Of a stretch of DNA of 64,000 nucleotides, positions 63,050 through 64,000 are shown piece by piece (position 1 is the stretch's first letter; each line of letters starts with the position of its first letter). The stretch is from positions 1-64,000 of the forward strand of contig VXIS01000067.1 of assembly GCA_008704415.1 (NCBI GenBank), given 5' to 3'. Origin of the DNA: Sphaerosporella brunnea (Eukaryota; Ascomycota; Pezizomycetes; Pezizales; Pyronemataceae). The translations under genes were made by a program, and so were the position numbers. Below the pieces are notes generated by a model that searched no databases, was not told the origin of the DNA, and saw only the letters and a program-made list of their open reading frames with translations.

Positions 63050-63824
63050 ACTATACACGTTCCATGGCGCCGGATATTCCTATTCTTGCGGGGCGGGCGA
63101 CTGAGGCCGGGCCTGAGCGGGCTCGGAGACATCATGACCGCCTTTTTCATAACGGAGGCGGCATATTCTTTCAAATATACCCTTTGCTTTTCGAACCTGA
63201 GCCAGAGTCCAACCACGCTGCTCCAAGCCGCTTAACTTGCAGCGGGGATCGAGAATCATGCTCCGCTCGAGTGCGGTCTGATCGTCGGTCTTTTTCCTGT
63301 ACTCATTGAGGATCTCCCATCGATGGGCTCAGAGTCAGTCATATTGAATCGCAACGGCCGCAGTTGGGGTTTCAAGGTTTTGCGAAGTTCCAAGACCTTC
63401 GAGTGCTGAAAATGATGGAAGCTGAGAGGTGCGCTAACAATCCATCTACAGAGAGCACCCTTCAAAACCGAAAGGCTAAACAGCCGTTTATCTTTAACTT
63501 GAACGTGGTGAATTTCGCGTTGCTTGCAGCTTTGGTGCTCCTTGCGTATGTGATGCGACGCCTTGTCGGTTCAACATCCTGTAAGTTTGTATTCTGGCTG
63601 CTCTGGGACCGCGCACCGATTACATTTCCACCAGTCATAACTCTTCGGCTTGAATTTTGTTCCGTTCAGTCAAATTTGCGAGGTCAGAGGGAGCATTCCT
63701 GAACCTCGAGCTTCCACAGGCGTCACAGTCACCTAGCCCTTGCGTTGATTCTGGCCCTGCTCCGGCCCTGCATTCGCTTGAACGCTCTCTTGTTGGGAAG
63801 CGTAGGACATTTTATCCCCAATGA
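63050..63824 (+). CDS. Candidate multi-exon gene with a membrane segment
   Basis: A frame to 63,580 contains KQPFIFNLNVVNFALLAALV and LLAYVMRRLVGSTS, a hydrophobic stretch of ~20 residues ending in Arg, like a transmembrane helix. A GTAAGT...GTTCAG intron (63,581-63,669, 89 nt, phase 1) joins it to a further 51 codons (KFARSEGAFLNLELPQASQS, LERSLVGKRRTFYPQ) with a stop at 63,822-63,824; without splicing the frame ends at 63,702. Upstream, another frame (CGLIVGLFPVLIEDLPSMGS, VILNRNGRSWGFKVLRSSKT) looks coding and may be a preceding exon. The junction could not be fixed, though GCGCTAAC...CTACAG at 63,431-63,451 looks like a branch point and acceptor. Family unknown. Confidence 0.35.
63581..63669 (+). 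other. Probable intron, 89 nt, phase 1
   Basis: Donor GTAAGT and acceptor GTTCAG bound it, and splicing extends the frame by 51 codons. Confidence 0.4.
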
Positions 63825-63894
63825 GTGCGCATGGGCTTAGTAGACTCGTGACGGGTGGCTGCCCAGGTGCGTCGCGCACTCCACTAATTCACTA

Positions 63895-64000
63895 CAAATC
63901 ACTCAAACATCGAACAGCCGGGCCAGCGCCAGCTCGGCGGCAGGCTGGGCTGTTTGAGTTGATACTAACAGCTTGCCCGGCTGTTCCGGCCGGCTAATGA
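63895..64000. repeat. Possible hAT-type repeat running off the window
   Basis: CAAACATCGAACAGCCGGGC and AGGCTGGGCTGTTTGAG are inverted relative to each other and resemble the AAACAGCC words of the repeat at 28.36 kb. The edge of the window cuts the copy. Confidence 0.35.

Overview
This looks like a transposon-rich stretch of a filamentous fungal chromosome, most probably from an Agaricomycete (Basidiomycota). The evidence is a chromodomain-bearing Ty3/gypsy element, LINE fragments with RNase H, many hAT and mariner-type relics, 50-60 nt spliceosomal introns and an F-box/ankyrin gene. No bacterial operons, rRNA or CRISPR arrays are present. The species cannot be named from the sequence alone.

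Layout. 0-1 kb: 3' end and LTR of a Ty3/gypsy element that enters from outside the window. 1-24 kb: a mosaic of a repeat family carrying a tRNA-like gene, Tc1/mariner-type and other DDE transposase relics, LINE fragments and the first member of a non-autonomous hAT family. 24-31 kb: mostly unassigned, but with a P-loop, kinesin-like reading frame split by a solo LTR with an exact 5-bp target duplication (26.6-27.9 kb). 31.8-36.1 kb: a 254-bp tandem duplication whose second copy holds an internally deleted hAT element, then a two-exon C2H2-like gene and its decayed paralog. 36.3-38.3 kb: a possible P450 relic and two hAT-type MITEs. 39-46 kb: a second subfamily of the tRNA-like repeat. 46-54 kb: hAT relics, a ~224-bp tandem array with a MITE, a hypothetical gene broken by a 98-bp duplication, and a palindromic mariner-type MITE. 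55.7-60 kb: duplicated hypothetical coding modules and a Ty1/copia Gag relic. 61-62.2 kb: the best intact gene, encoding an F-box plus seven ankyrin repeats. 62.5-63.8 kb: the hAT transposase end that explains one MITE family, and a possible multi-exon gene with a membrane segment.

How the parts relate. Nearly all recognisable coding sequence is transposon-derived and decayed. The F-box/ankyrin gene and the C2H2-like gene are the only ones that read cleanly. Several insertions can be reconstructed exactly: three hAT-type families with 8-bp target duplications and one LTR with a 5-bp duplication. In two places a tandem repeat preserves an uninterrupted copy of the insertion site.

The least conventional signal is the tRNA-like cassette. 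It occurs eleven times in two subfamilies. The acceptor stems of the subfamilies differ by paired changes that keep base pairing, and each cassette sits inside longer repeated modules extending past its T-rich terminator. Anticodon and function are not established. All calls come from reading the sequence; no database search was run.
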